Part shown: positions 8,501 to 17,090 of the stretch, piece by piece | How positions within the stretch are numbered: position 1 is the first letter of the stretch | Layout: each line of letters opens with the position of its first letter | Origin: Magnetospirillum sp. SS-4 | Lineage (GTDB): Bacteria; Pseudomonadota; Alphaproteobacteria; Rhodospirillales; Magnetospirillaceae | Direction: 5' to 3' | Assembly: GCF_902729425.1 (NCBI RefSeq) | Contig: NZ_CACVCH010000081.1 | Coordinates: 1 to 64,000 of the forward strand | Length of the DNA stretch: 64,000 bases | Notes under the pieces: model-generated | Database searches by the model: none | Told to the model about the DNA's origin: nothing | Seen by the model: the letters and a program-made list of their open reading frames with translations, nothing else | Position numbers and translations under genes: made by a program

Positions 8501-11500
8501 CCGGCGTCACGGCCTCAACCTGCAACAGCCCCTGTTCTTCGAGGCCTGGATCGTCCGGAAGTACCGGCGTCATCTGGCGGAATCGATCCCGCTGTTCGAA
8601 CAGGCCTTCGCCCTGTCGCTGGAGATCGGCGACTTCGAATACGCCTCCTACGCCCGCAACAACCACATGCAGGCGCTGTTCCATCTCGGCCGCGGCCTGG
8701 ACTCCCTGCTCGGCGAGATGGAGCGGGCGCATCGCGACCTGCAACGCTTCCAGGTCGGCTCGTCGCTCTACTGGCACGACATCTGGTGGCAGGCGGCGAT
8801 CAATCTGGCGCGGCCCTGTCCCGAGCCTCACGTCCTGGCCGGCCCGGCCTATGACGAGGCGGTGTCGGTGCCCCAGCACCTCAAGGTCAACGACGTCAGC
8901 ACCCTTTTCCTGCTCTATCAGGCCAAGCTGCTGATCGCCTGCGTCATGGGCGAGCGCGCCGCCGCCGCCGCCTATGCCGAGCGGGCGCGCGCCTATTGCA
9001 AGGGCGGAGTCGGCATGCATGCCTTCACCTTGTTCCATGCCTACGAATCCCTGGCCCTGCTGGCCAACGCCGGGACGCTGGGCCGGCGCAAGGTGGCCAG
9101 GCTGGTGGCGGAGAACCAGGAGAAGCTGAAGGTCTGGGCCGACAACGCCCCCATGAACTATCGCCACCACTGGCTGCTGGTCGAGGCCGAGCGGCTGCGG
9201 GTGGCGGGCAAGTCGGACCAGTCGATCCGCCTCTACGACGAGGCCATCGACCAGGCCCGCGCCGGCGGTTTCCTGCACGAGGAGGCGCTGGCCCACGAAC
9301 TGACCGCCCGCTGCTATGTCGAGCGCGGGCAGGAACGCCTGGCCGGATTCTACCTGCGCCACGCGATACAGCTTTACGAGCGCTGGGGGGCGCAGGCCAA
9401 GACGGCGCGCCTGACCGCCGAGTTCCCCGAACTGTTGCTGACGGTGGCGCTGGGCGCGGACCACCACCAGAGCACCGCCCGGGACAAGAGCGGCGGCAGC
9501 GGCAGGCAGAGCCACAAGGCTTTCGACGCCCTGGCCCTGACCCAGGCGTCGCAGGCGATCTCGCGCGAGATCGTCATCGGCGACATGATCACGACCCTGC
9601 TGCGGATCGTGATCGAGCATTCCGGGGCGCAAAAGGCCCTGCTGGTGCTGAAGAAGGGCGACGAGCTGTCCATCGAGGCCCAGGGCGCCGCCCGCGAATC
9701 CACCGAGATCGCGGTGCGGTCCATCCCCATCGGGGAGGAAGGCGAACTGCCCCTGCCGCGCTCCATGATCCAGTTCGCCGTCCGCACCGGCAAATCGCAG
9801 GTGATCCACGACGCCCGACAGGGCTCGATCTTTTCCTCCGATCCCTACTTCGTTCGGGTTCGGCCGCTGTCGGTGCTGTGCGAGCCGATCGTCCATCAGG
9901 GCAAGCTGGTCGGCATGCTCTATCTGGAAAACAACCTGACCGTCGGCGCCTTCACCGAGGAAAGGCTGGAACTGCTGCGTCACCTGTCGGCCCAGGCCGC
10001 CATCTCGATCGAGAACGCCCGGCTCTACGCCGATATGGAGGCCCGCGTCCGCGACCGGACCCGCGAGCTGGCCGAATCGCTTCAGACCGTCCGGGTCAAG
10101 AGCAGCCAGGTCTCGGCCCTGCTCGACAATTCCGGCCAGGGCTTCCTGTCCTTCGGCCCCGATCTGGTGGTCGAGCCCGAATTCAGTCAGGCCTGCCTGA
10201 CCTTCTTCGGCGGCTCGCCGGCCGGCCGGCCGGTGGACGAGCTTTTGTGCCGGGACGCCGTCGGCGACCGCGAGACCCTGCGCGCCTGCGTCCAGGCCGC
10301 TTTCGACGACGATGATCCGTTGCGCCGCCACCTCTACCTGTCGCTGCTGCCCGAGGAGATCGTGGTCGGCGACAAGGCGCTGAAGACCGAGTTCCGCATG
10401 CTGGAACGGGCGGTCATGGCGGTGGTGACCGACGTCACCGAGGAGAAGGCCCTGGCCGCCCAGGTGGAGCGCGAGCGGGCGCGCCTGGAGATGATCGTGG
10501 CGGCGGTGACCTGCGGCAACGACTTCTTCGACGCGGTGGCGGATTTCCGCGACTTCGCCCGCAAGGGGGCAGCGCCCTGGAGCAACGGCGGCGGCAAGGC
10601 GCCGCTCTACCGCGCCATCCACACCTTCAAGGGCACCTTCAACCAGTTCGGCTTTCACCACGTCACCCAGGCGCTGCATGTGGTGGAATCGTCGCTTCAG
10701 ACCCTGCCCGAGCAGACCGGCGCCGTCGAGGCGGCCGCCCTGGCCTTCGGCCACGACTGGAACGCCCTGCTCGATTCCGATCTGGAGACGGTGACCTCGT
10801 CCCTGGGCGAGGACTTCATGGCCCGGCGTGGCTTCGTCGCCATTCCGCCCGATCAGGCCCGCCGCTTCGAGCTGTTCGCCCGCGGCCTGCTCGACAAGGC
10901 GGAGGCACCGAAGGTGCTGGAGGAAATCGCCGCCATCCGCACCGTCTCCCTCAAGCAGGGGCTGGCCGAGTACGATAAGCTGATCCAGCAGGTGGCGCGC
11001 CGGCTGGAGAAGACGGTGGTGCCGCTGGAGGTCTCCGGTGGCGATATCCGCGTCGACCCCGAGACGATGGGGCCGTTCCTGCGCTCGCTCGGCCATGTGT
11101 TCCGCAACGCGGTCGACCACGGAATCGAGGTTCCCGATACCCGGCTGGCCGCCGGCAAGTCGGAGTTCGGCGTCATCGCCTGCGCCATCGGCCGCGACAA
11201 CGGCGACATCACCATCGAGATCACCGACGACGGCGGCGGCATCGACGTCGAGGGGCTGAGGCGGCGGGCCTCGGCCGTCACCGGCCAGGACGTCTCGGCC
11301 TGGGGGCTGGCGGACCTCGTCTTCGCCGAGGGCGTCTCCAGCCGGGCCGAGGCCACCGACCTGTCCGGCCGCGGCGTCGGCATGCCGGCGGTGAAGGCGG
11401 CCATCCTCCAACTGGGCGGCAGCGTCCGCCTCGACACCCGTCCCGGACGGGGTACGTCGTTTCTCTTTCGCGTTCCGGCCCGGCCGGCGGAAAGGAGGGG

Positions 11501-11507
11501 GGCGTGA
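5586..11507 (+). CDS. Giant hybrid kinase: Ser/Thr kinase, AAA ATPase, TPR-like, GAF, PAS, HPt and CheA-type HATPase
   Basis: A 1,973-residue cytosolic protein (GTG start, AGGA upstream). Domains in order: eukaryotic-type protein kinase, about 7-270, with catalytic loop H127-K-D129 and D148-F-G; a STAND/AAA-type ATPase, about 305-700, with Walker A GFSGTGKS at 329-336 and Walker B VFIDD at 456-460; a long helical TPR-like region to about 1300; GAF, about 1313-1480; coiled coil; PAS-like, about 1510-1610; an HPt domain with H1679 in AIHTFKGTF; and a CheA-type HATPase, about 1820-1965, with N1841 in RNAVDHG, the DDGGGID box and GRGVGM. Proteins with the first four domains usually end in HisKA; here the transmitter is HPt plus HATPase as in CheA. 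All catalytic motifs look intact. Its stop overlaps the next gene by 4 bp. Confidence 0.9.
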   Translation: MHALSNYQLLEEIYGSGHTRVCRALSLADQQPVILKILSGETVHSDVYAQYQHEFEVTRSLADIEDVIKVRALEAVQDTVMIVEEDIGGQSLARTLQSGPVGLEEGLDLAARVAHVLGQIHQHRVIHKDCTPANIIWNRESGALRIIDFGISSQLSQERLDFQNVNQLEANLAYASPEQTGRVNRKLDYRSDLYSLGVTLYQMFTGSLPFLARAGIELVHAHIALMPPAPHEIAPDLPRPLSDIIMRLMAKMADDRYQSAWGLEHDLRRCLDSLRRTGGIAPFDLGEKDASTRLQIPQKLYGRQMETAAIIAAFERAAMGPAELLLVSGFSGTGKSALVHEVHKPLTERRGSFISGKFDQYQRDVPFHAWKMAFEELCSLLLKEDEASLARWRDRIAGALGSIGKVVAEVIPSIELIVGPQPEVPPLAGEQALNRLNYAFANFLKALCVKDFPLVVFIDDWQWADSGSLSLLRSVMADKEIRHLLLIGAYRDNEIHTAHPLSLALDDIGKAEGRMTTIELPPLGTADVRDLVRDTLNDAPGIEDVARVIHGKTRGNAFFTVQLLTDLYETSVIRFSQEDWRWVWRQADIESRDISGNVVDLMTVKIGRLPEKVQRTLIHASCIGDRFELSTLAAILEKPAHLAAAELEVALQEGILVPVGLNYRIARQKGNTANVTYQFVHDRVRQAAQGMLEPSAAERIHFDIANKWLSEFSEEEQELRIFDIANQFNAGRNHIAAPDQRTRLAMINLRAGRRAKSATAYPTALHYLQTAMELLPGDCWTSLPADTAELYLLAAEVAFLTKDYPAMEGWVDTYLAHRAAPLDRVGAHKIRIMAYVAQNRLSEAVAVSLHALDLVGVPLPDAPTGAEVMEQLTRTIGMLSGKSMDELLNLPAMTDPDRLAAMDLLGLALPPAYWTSQELLALVVFQMVQQTVLHGHSPNAGYGFSWWGIIDCAILGNIEEGCAFGTFAIDLARRHGLNLQQPLFFEAWIVRKYRRHLAESIPLFEQAFALSLEIGDFEYASYARNNHMQALFHLGRGLDSLLGEMERAHRDLQRFQVGSSLYWHDIWWQAAINLARPCPEPHVLAGPAYDEAVSVPQHLKVNDVSTLFLLYQAKLLIACVMGERAAAAAYAERARAYCKGGVGMHAFTLFHAYESLALLANAGTLGRRKVARLVAENQEKLKVWADNAPMNYRHHWLLVEAERLRVAGKSDQSIRLYDEAIDQARAGGFLHEEALAHELTARCYVERGQERLAGFYLRHAIQLYERWGAQAKTARLTAEFPELLLTVALGADHHQSTARDKSGGSGRQSHKAFDALALTQASQAISREIVIGDMITTLLRIVIEHSGAQKALLVLKKGDELSIEAQGAARESTEIAVRSIPIGEEGELPLPRSMIQFAVRTGKSQVIHDARQGSIFSSDPYFVRVRPLSVLCEPIVHQGKLVGMLYLENNLTVGAFTEERLELLRHLSAQAAISIENARLYADMEARVRDRTRELAESLQTVRVKSSQVSALLDNSGQGFLSFGPDLVVEPEFSQACLTFFGGSPAGRPVDELLCRDAVGDRETLRACVQAAFDDDDPLRRHLYLSLLPEEIVVGDKALKTEFRMLERAVMAVVTDVTEEKALAAQVERERARLEMIVAAVTCGNDFFDAVADFRDFARKGAAPWSNGGGKAPLYRAIHTFKGTFNQFGFHHVTQALHVVESSLQTLPEQTGAVEAAALAFGHDWNALLDSDLETVTSSLGEDFMARRGFVAIPPDQARRFELFARGLLDKAEAPKVLEEIAAIRTVSLKQGLAEYDKLIQQVARRLEKTVVPLEVSGGDIRVDPETMGPFLRSLGHVFRNAVDHGIEVPDTRLAAGKSEFGVIACAIGRDNGDITIEITDDGGGIDVEGLRRRASAVTGQDVSAWGLADLVFAEGVSSRAEATDLSGRGVGMPAVKAAILQLGGSVRLDTRPGRGTSFLFRVPARPAERRGA

Positions 11508-12049
11508 ATATCCGGAAAAAAGACTTCCCCAAGACCATGGACGCCGTCCTGAAGCGGGCGCGGGCGTACCTGGAGGACGAGATCGGAGCTACCTTCGTCA
11601 GGAACGAGACGATGATCGGCAACATCGACATCCTGGACCTGAAGAGGATCACCATCATTGTCGGCACCGGCGGTCCGGTGAACCTGCTGATCGCCTTCTG
11701 CTTCGACCAGAGCCTGCTTGAACGCCTGTTCCACGTCTCGACCGCCAAGCTGGGGATCGAGCCGCACGAGCGCGAGCTGTTCCTGCGCGAGACCGCGGCC
11801 GAGACGGTCAATTTCATCCTCGGCCACGCCACCGCCGACCTTGCCGAGCAGGGCAACGACGTCAGCCTGTCTCCGCCGGTGGTGCTGGAGGAAGGGCGGT
11901 GCATCCACCGCCCAAGAAAGGCGACGTTCGCTACAATTCAAATCTCAACAAGCGTCGGCATACTCGATATCTATTTCATAGGTCCATCGGAGCTGTTCGA
12001 TCATCGGCTGAACGTCCTGTCGGAAGAGGGGGGAACATGCATCCGCTGA
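11504..12049 (+). CDS. CheX-like phosphatase-domain protein
   Basis: The 181-residue product contains E100-T-V-N103 in the context RETAAETVNFILGHATADL, the ExxN signature of CheX/CheC/FliY phosphatases that dephosphorylate CheY-type receivers. The order of alternating strands and helices around it also fits CheX. It starts within the last codons of the giant kinase gene (ATGA-type overlap) and its own end overlaps the CheY-like gene by 13 bp, so the three are translationally coupled. The natural inference is that it removes phosphate from the receiver encoded next to it. Fold assignment rests on the motif and context, since overall CheX identity is low. Confidence 0.7.
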   Translation: MNIRKKDFPKTMDAVLKRARAYLEDEIGATFVRNETMIGNIDILDLKRITIIVGTGGPVNLLIAFCFDQSLLERLFHVSTAKLGIEPHERELFLRETAAETVNFILGHATADLAEQGNDVSLSPPVVLEEGRCIHRPRKATFATIQISTSVGILDIYFIGPSELFDHRLNVLSEEGGTCIR

Positions 12050-12402
12050 AGGTCCTGATCGTCGATGATTCCCTGCTTACCGTCAGAACGCTGACCGCCA
12101 TGCTGAAGGATATGGGCCATCTGGTGGTGCAGACGGCCGGAACCGGCGCCCTGGCGCTGGAGGCCTACCGCGCGAGTCCCCCCGATCTGGTCACCATGGA
12201 CATCACCATGCCGGACATGGACGGCATTCAGGCCACCTCCAGCATCATCCGGGAGTTCCCCGGCGCCAAGATCATCATGGTGACCTCGCACGGGCAGGAA
12301 GGCATGGTGATGAAGGCGGTCAAGGCCGGCGCCAAGGGATACGTGTTGAAGCCCATCAAGCCTGAGAAACTGCGCGACATGATAGCGCGCATCTTCAATT
12401 GA
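12037..12402 (+). CDS. CheY-like single-domain response regulator
   Basis: A stand-alone 121-residue receiver domain. Acidic pocket D10/D11, phosphoacceptor D55 in VTMDITMPDMDG, switch residue T83 in MVTSHG and K105 in LKPIKP are all present. There is no output domain, so it should act by protein contact. The ATG at 12037 is preceded by AGAGGGGGG and lies inside the CheX-like gene. It is the likely phosphate acceptor of the HPt/HATPase part of the giant kinase and the likely substrate of the CheX-like protein. An upstream in-frame extension to 11899 is open but has no translation signal. Confidence 0.9.
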   Translation: MHPLKVLIVDDSLLTVRTLTAMLKDMGHLVVQTAGTGALALEAYRASPPDLVTMDITMPDMDGIQATSSIIREFPGAKIIMVTSHGQEGMVMKAVKAGAKGYVLKPIKPEKLRDMIARIFN

Positions 12403-12422
12403 GGGGAAGGCGGTACACCGGC

Positions 12423-13337
12423 ATGCCAAAGGGCTCCAGACAACCTTCCTCGGCGGAAACGGCATTCCGGGACGGCCTCCTCGACGCCATTCCGTTCCCC
12501 ATTTACGTCACCGACATGAATTCGCTGGAAATCGTCAGCGTCAACCGGGCGATGCACGACAAGACCGGCGCCCGGCCGGGCGAGGCCTGCCACTGGGCGA
12601 TCTATCGCCAGTCCTCCCCCTGCATCTTCTGCAAGATCCATGACTTGCGCGGGACGAAGGATTCCGGCGCCGTGGTGTTCGAGCATTTCAACGATCGCGA
12701 CGAATGCTGGTACCAGTTGCACGAAACCGTTCTGACCTGGCTGGACGGCCGGCCGGTGAAACATTCCATCGCGGTGGATATCTGCCGGATGAAGGAGGCC
12801 CAGAACGAGCTGTCGGAGGCCTATGCCCTGCTCGCGCTGAAAAGCGAGGAGTTGGAGCTGCTGTCGGTGACCGATGCCCTGACCGGACTCTACAACCGCC
12901 GGCGGCTGGACCAGTCCCTCGATTACGAACTGGGCCGCGCCGCCCGCTACAACGTCCCCCTGTCGGTGATTCTGCTCGACGTCGACCGCTTCAAGCAGAT
13001 CAACGACGCCCACGGCCACCAGATCGGCGACAAGGTGTTGCAGGTGGTGGCCGACACCATGCGCAAGGGCTTTCGCACCGTCGACACCATCGGCCGCTGG
13101 GGCGGGGAGGAGTTCCTGATCCTCAGCCCCGAGACCAATCTGGAGGGCGGCCTTGCCCTGGCCGAGAAGCTGCGCGGCCTGATCCAGGGGGCCGATTATC
13201 CCGGCGATGTCCAGGCCACGGCCTCGTTCGGAGTGGCCGAGGCGTTTCCGGGCGAAAGCGTCCGCAACCTGGTTTCCCGCGTCGACGCCGCCCTTTACCG
13301 GGCCAAGTCCCTGGGGCGCAACCGGGTCGAGACCTGA
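12423..13337 (+). CDS. PAS-GGEEF diguanylate cyclase
   Basis: The 304-residue product has an N-terminal PAS domain (about 15-125), a short helix, and a GGDEF-class domain (about 145-304). The active-site signature is G227-G-E-E-F231 and an RxxD inhibitory site (R218-T-V-D221) sits five residues upstream, so it should make c-di-GMP from GTP with product inhibition. The PAS domain holds Cys56, Cys67 and Cys70 (SSPCIFCK), an arrangement seen in PAS domains that bind a metal or cofactor; that role is inferred. An AGGGGAAGG site lies 12 bases before the ATG; a TTG at 12399 overlapping the receiver stop is the alternative start. It ends the signalling cluster. Confidence 0.9.
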   Translation: MPKGSRQPSSAETAFRDGLLDAIPFPIYVTDMNSLEIVSVNRAMHDKTGARPGEACHWAIYRQSSPCIFCKIHDLRGTKDSGAVVFEHFNDRDECWYQLHETVLTWLDGRPVKHSIAVDICRMKEAQNELSEAYALLALKSEELELLSVTDALTGLYNRRRLDQSLDYELGRAARYNVPLSVILLDVDRFKQINDAHGHQIGDKVLQVVADTMRKGFRTVDTIGRWGGEEFLILSPETNLEGGLALAEKLRGLIQGADYPGDVQATASFGVAEAFPGESVRNLVSRVDAALYRAKSLGRNRVET

Positions 13338-13443
13338 AGCAAGCCGATACCGAGGCAAGGCCCTGGCCCGATGCCGTGAGTCTTTGCACCCGACATGCGC
13401 CGGGGCTATAACCCGCCGGGAGATCGGATGAGAGGATGAGCCC

Positions 13444-14556
13444 GTGGGGCGCAGGGACGTCAGACGAATGCTGATGGGGCACAGGAAGCCCCTGTGGGAA
13501 CGTCCCTCGTTTCTGGTGGGGGTAATGGCCGCGGTGCTGCTGCTTGGCCTTGCCGTCGGGCTTGGCATCGGCCGGCTCAGCGACAGGGCGTCGAAATCCG
13601 CTCCGGCCATCGCCACGGAACAGGCCCCGGCGCCGGTGGTTCCCGCCCTGCCGCCGCAAGGCGGACCAACCGGGGACGATTCCGCGGAGGCGGGGCCGCT
13701 GATTCAGCCGCCGCCGCCGCGTCCCGATCCGGGGTCGTCGGAAGCCCTGGAACTGGGGCATGCGTCCGACGTGGCCGTCCTGCCGCCGCCAAGGGATGAT
13801 GCCCGTCCACCGCCGAAACCGTCTTCCGCCGCAGCGGGGATGTGGCTGCGACACGCCTTGCCGCCCCCGAAGGTGGCGGGACGGCCGATGATCGCCATCA
13901 TCATCGACGACCTTGGCGTCGACCGTAAGCGCAGCGAGCGCGTCGCCATGCTGAAAGGGCCGCTGACCTTATCCTATATGACCTATGCAGAGGACTTGGC
14001 GCGTCAGACAGCCGATGCCCGCGCCCGGGGGCACGAACTGATGGTCCATGTTCCCATGCAGCCGCAAAGCGCCACCTACGATCCGGGACCCGAGGTTCTG
14101 GAGGTGGGGCATTCCCCCGAGGAAATCCGCCAGCGCCTCGATTGGGGGCTGTCGCGGTTCGGCGGCTATATCGGCATCAACAACCATATGGGCAGCCGTT
14201 TCACCTCGAACGTCGCCGGCATGCGGGTGGTGATGGCGGAATTGCGCCGGCGTGGCCTGGTGTTCGTCGATTCGGTGACCTCGGAACGCAGCGTCGGCGC
14301 CGAGACGGCGAAGCAGTACGGAGTTCCCTTCACCGCCCGCCATATCTTCCTGGACAATGATTCAAGTCCGGCCCATGTCCGGGCCCAACTGGCCAAGACC
14401 GAAGCCCATGCCCGCAAGCACGGTTTCGCCGTCGCCATCGGCCACCCCCACGACGGCACCATCGACGCGCTGGCGGGGTGGCGGGGAGGATTGGAGGCCA
14501 AGGGGCTGGTGCTGGTTCCGGTCAGCACCATCATCCGTCTGTCTTCCCGGGACTGA
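13444..14556 (+). CDS. Divergent polysaccharide deacetylase family protein (YibQ-like)
   Basis: The 370-residue product starts with a single N-terminal membrane helix (VAAVLLLGLAVGLGIG-type, residues about 20-42), then a Pro-rich linker of about 90 residues, then a NodB-like domain. The domain starts MIAIIIDDLGVD and includes HELMVHVPMQP, NNHMGSRFT and AIGHPHDGTI, the conserved set of the 'divergent polysaccharide deacetylase' family (DUF610/YibQ). The linker should span the periplasm. It may act on a cell-wall glycan, but family members are poorly characterised. The GTG at 13444 has GAGAGGAT upstream; an ATG at 13468 is the alternative. It converges on the lexA operon. Confidence 0.85.
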   Translation: MGRRDVRRMLMGHRKPLWERPSFLVGVMAAVLLLGLAVGLGIGRLSDRASKSAPAIATEQAPAPVVPALPPQGGPTGDDSAEAGPLIQPPPPRPDPGSSEALELGHASDVAVLPPPRDDARPPPKPSSAAAGMWLRHALPPPKVAGRPMIAIIIDDLGVDRKRSERVAMLKGPLTLSYMTYAEDLARQTADARARGHELMVHVPMQPQSATYDPGPEVLEVGHSPEEIRQRLDWGLSRFGGYIGINNHMGSRFTSNVAGMRVVMAELRRRGLVFVDSVTSERSVGAETAKQYGVPFTARHIFLDNDSSPAHVRAQLAKTEAHARKHGFAVAIGHPHDGTIDALAGWRGGLEAKGLVLVPVSTIIRLSSRD

Positions 14557-14577
14557 CGTTCCCCCGGGGGGCGGGGA

Positions 14578-14784
14578 TCACTCCGCCACCACCTGATCGG
14601 CGGTCCAGCGGCGGGTGACCGGATTACCGGTTTGCCGCCATTCCTCGAACCGGCGCCGGGCGTCGGCCTCGGCGGCCTTGCGGTCGAAGCGGCCGTGATA
14701 GGTGACGTTCATGGCGGCGCGGTCGCGGCCAGCGGGCTGGCCGTCGACGGTGAAGCCAAACCGTAGCGGACGGGCGGAGGCCAT
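14578..14784 (-). CDS. Small conserved-looking protein downstream of lexA
   Basis: The 68-residue product (MASARPLRFGFTVDGQPAG...) is charged, without signal peptide or membrane helix, and I do not recognise a family. Its ATG lies one base after the lexA stop codon (TGACATG), so it is very probably translated from the lexA transcript and would share SOS control. Position in the operon is the best argument that it is real. Confidence 0.6.
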   Translation of the reverse strand: MASARPLRFGFTVDGQPAGRDRAAMNVTYHGRFDRKAAEADARRRFEEWRQTGNPVTRRWTADQVVAE

Positions 14785-14785
14785 G

Positions 14786-15490
14786 TCAGTAACTCCGGAG
14801 CAGGCCGACCAGGCGGCCCTGGACCTTGACCCGATCCGGCGGAAATATCCGGGTCTCGTACTTCTTGTTGGCGGGTTCCAGGGCGATGGAGGCGCCCTTG
14901 CGGCGCAGCCGCTTCAAGGTGACTTCCTCGTTGTCGACCAGGGCGACGACGATGGTGCCGGCCTCGGCGCTGTCGCAGTTGCGGATCACGACGGTGTCGC
15001 CGTCGTGGATGCCGGCGTCGATCATGGAATCGCCCTCGACGGTCAGGGCGTAGTGATTGCCGCTGCCCAGCATGGAGGCGGGAATGTCGATGCTGTTGCT
15101 GTGATCGCGCAGGGCCTCGATGGGGGTGCCGGCGGCGATCTTGCCGTAGAGCGGCAGGGTTACGGCGTCGGAGGGGCCGGCTACCGGCGCTCCGACCAGC
15201 GTCTGAGGAAAGCCGCCCTTGATCACCGTGGGGGCAAAGGACATGGCCGGAGGCGGCAGCGGCTGATCGGCGACGTTCTCGGGCAGGCGCACCACCTCCA
15301 GCGCCCGGGCGCGGTGGGCGAGGCGGCGGATGAAGCCCCGTTCCTCCAGCCCGGTGATCAGGCGGTGAATGCCCGACTTGGACTTCAGGTCCAGCGCGTC
15401 CTTCATTTCGTCGAACGAGGGGGAGATGCCGGTGGCGCGAAGCCGCTGATCGATGAACATCAACAGTTCGTATTGCTTGCGGGTCAACAT
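14786..15490 (-). CDS. lexA: SOS repressor LexA
   Basis: The 234-residue protein has the N-terminal winged helix ([17 protein letters not shown] to about residue 65), a long linker, and the S24 self-cleavage domain. The cleavage site is A120-G121 (KIAAGTPIE), the nucleophile S155 ([10 protein letters not shown]) and the base K193 (EVTLKRL). It represses DNA-damage genes and is cleaved when RecA is activated. Start: the ATG at 15490 has GGAGGGGG 7 bases upstream and gives the normal N terminus; the frame is open 36 bases further but without support. Two SOS-type boxes upstream indicate autoregulation. Confidence 0.98.
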   Translation of the reverse strand: MLTRKQYELLMFIDQRLRATGISPSFDEMKDALDLKSKSGIHRLITGLEERGFIRRLAHRARALEVVRLPENVADQPLPPPAMSFAPTVIKGGFPQTLVGAPVAGPSDAVTLPLYGKIAAGTPIEALRDHSNSIDIPASMLGSGNHYALTVEGDSMIDAGIHDGDTVVIRNCDSAEAGTIVVALVDNEEVTLKRLRRKGASIALEPANKKYETRIFPPDRVKVQGRLVGLLRSY

Positions 15491-15520
15491 GCCGCCCCCT
15501 CCCCTGACGAAAACATTCAA

Positions 15521-15535
15521 GAACAAACCTTAAAC
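15521..15535 (-). promoter_or_regulatory. Second, imperfect LexA box
   Basis: GAAC-N7-AAAC (GTTT-N7-GTTC on the coding strand), one base off the alphaproteobacterial SOS consensus, lies about 30 bases before the lexA start and 11 bases from the perfect box. Confidence 0.5.
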
Positions 15536-15546
15536 CAACCTGTTTT

Positions 15547-15561
15547 GTTCTAGGCTCGTTC
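15547..15561 (-). promoter_or_regulatory. LexA operator (SOS box)
   Basis: GTTC-TAGGCTC-GTTC is an exact match to the alphaproteobacterial SOS box GTTC-N7-GTTC. It lies 57 bases upstream of the lexA start codon, as expected for autorepression. Confidence 0.85.
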
Positions 15562-15613
15562 CCGATTTGCGTCAAGGGGATTTTTCGTATCGCCCCGGCG
15601 CCGCCCCACAGCG

Positions 15614-15642
15614 AAACGGCGGGCCTCTCGCGAGACCCGCCG
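15614..15642 (-). terminator. Probable terminator of the pnt operon
   Basis: CGGCGGG (15617-15623) pairs with CCCGCCG (15636-15642), with a TCTCGCGAGA palindrome inside. On the minus strand a short TTT follows. It lies 30 bases after the pntB stop. The weak T tract lowers confidence. Confidence 0.5.
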
Positions 15643-15671
15643 TCCTTGCGTCGTGGCGCCGATGACGGCGG

Positions 15672-17081
15672 TCAGCTCTTCAGCGCGGTCAGCACCTCGT
15701 CCAGCATCTTCTTGGCGTCGCCGAACAGCATGCGGTTGTTGTCCTTGTAGAACAGCGGATTGTCGACGCCGGCGTAACCCGACGCCATCGACCGCTTCAT
15801 GACGATGGAGGTCTTGGCCTTCCACACCTCCAGCACCGGCATGCCGGCGATGGGGCTGTTGGGGTCCTCCTGCGCCGCCGGATTGACGATGTCGTTGGCG
15901 CCGATCACCATCGAGACGTCGGTTTCGGGGAAATCGTCGTTGACCTCGTCCATTTCCATCACGATGTCGTAGGGCACCTTGGCCTCGGCCAGCAGCACGT
16001 TCATGTGGCCGGGCATGCGCCCCGCCACCGGATGGATGCCGAAGCGGATGTTGACGCCCTTTTCCCGCAGGTGCTTGGTGATCTCGTAGACGGTGTGCTG
16101 GGCCTGCGCCACCGCCATGCCGTAGCCCGGCACGATGACGACGTTCTTGGCTTCCTTCAGAAGGTCGGCGGTTTCCTGGGCGCTGATCGGGGTGACCTCG
16201 CCGGCCGGCTGGCCGTCGGCCGCCGCCGCCACCGTGCCGCCGCCGGTACCGAAGCCGCCGGCGATGACGCTGATGAAGTTGCGGTTCATCGCCCGGCACA
16301 TGATGTAGGAGAGGATGGCGCCGCTTGACCCCACCAGCGCGCCGGTGACGATCAGGAGGTCGTTGGACAGCATGAAGCCGGTGGCGGCGGCCGCCCAGCC
16401 GGAATAGCTGTTCAGCATGGAGACCACCACCGGCATGTCGGCGCCGCCGATGGCCATCACCATGTGGACGCCGAACGCCAGCGCGATGATGGTCATGACG
16501 ATCAGGGCGAAGGCGCCGGCGCCGCCGGATTCGACGTTGACGAAGATGTTGCCGACCCAGATCACGACGAGCAGGCCCGCCAGGTTCATCCAGTGCCGCG
16601 CCGGCAGCAGCAGCGGCTTGCCGTCGATCTTGGCGGACAGCTTGCCGAAGGCGATCAGCGAGCCGGAGAAGGTGATGGCGCCGATCAGGATGCCGATATA
16701 GATCTCGACCTCGTGGATGGTCTTTTCCACGCCGGTATAGGTGATCGAGGTGTCGGCATAGCTGGCGAAGCCGACCAGGCAGGCGGCCAGGCCGACCAGC
16801 GAGTGCATCAGCGCCACCAGTTCGGGCATCTGGGTCATCTGCACCTTGCGGGCGGCGTAGAGACCGACGCTGCCGCCGATGGTCATGGCGATGATGATCC
16901 AGGGAACCCCGCCCCAGGTGACTTGTGGTCCGAACACGGTGGCGACGACGGCGAGCGCCATGCCGACCATGCCGAAATAGTTGCCCCGGCGCGAGGTCTC
17001 GGGGTTGGACAGGCCGCCCAGGCTGAGGATGAACAAGATGGTGGCACCGATATAGCATACGGTGACGAGACTTGCGGACAT
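15672..17081 (-). CDS. pntB: NAD(P) transhydrogenase subunit beta
   Basis: The 469-residue product has about eight N-terminal membrane helices (domain II, to about residue 270) and a C-terminal NADP(H)-binding domain III. The latter carries [44 protein letters not shown] and [10 protein letters not shown], all typical of PntB. It couples proton flow across the inner membrane to hydride transfer from NADH to NADP+. It follows pntA by 9 bp in the same operon. Confidence 0.97.
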   Translation of the reverse strand: MSASLVTVCYIGATILFILSLGGLSNPETSRRGNYFGMVGMALAVVATVFGPQVTWGGVPWIIIAMTIGGSVGLYAARKVQMTQMPELVALMHSLVGLAACLVGFASYADTSITYTGVEKTIHEVEIYIGILIGAITFSGSLIAFGKLSAKIDGKPLLLPARHWMNLAGLLVVIWVGNIFVNVESGGAGAFALIVMTIIALAFGVHMVMAIGGADMPVVVSMLNSYSGWAAAATGFMLSNDLLIVTGALVGSSGAILSYIMCRAMNRNFISVIAGGFGTGGGTVAAAADGQPAGEVTPISAQETADLLKEAKNVVIVPGYGMAVAQAQHTVYEITKHLREKGVNIRFGIHPVAGRMPGHMNVLLAEAKVPYDIVMEMDEVNDDFPETDVSMVIGANDIVNPAAQEDPNSPIAGMPVLEVWKAKTSIVMKRSMASGYAGVDNPLFYKDNNRMLFGDAKKMLDEVLTALKS

Positions 17082-17090
17082 GGTGCCTCC

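Noticed and set aside
6558-11411. 1,617-residue minus-strand ORF antisense to the giant kinase
   Set aside because: Long antisense frames are expected in GC-rich coding DNA; the translation is His/Gln/Gly-rich without domains, while the plus strand has many catalytic motifs.
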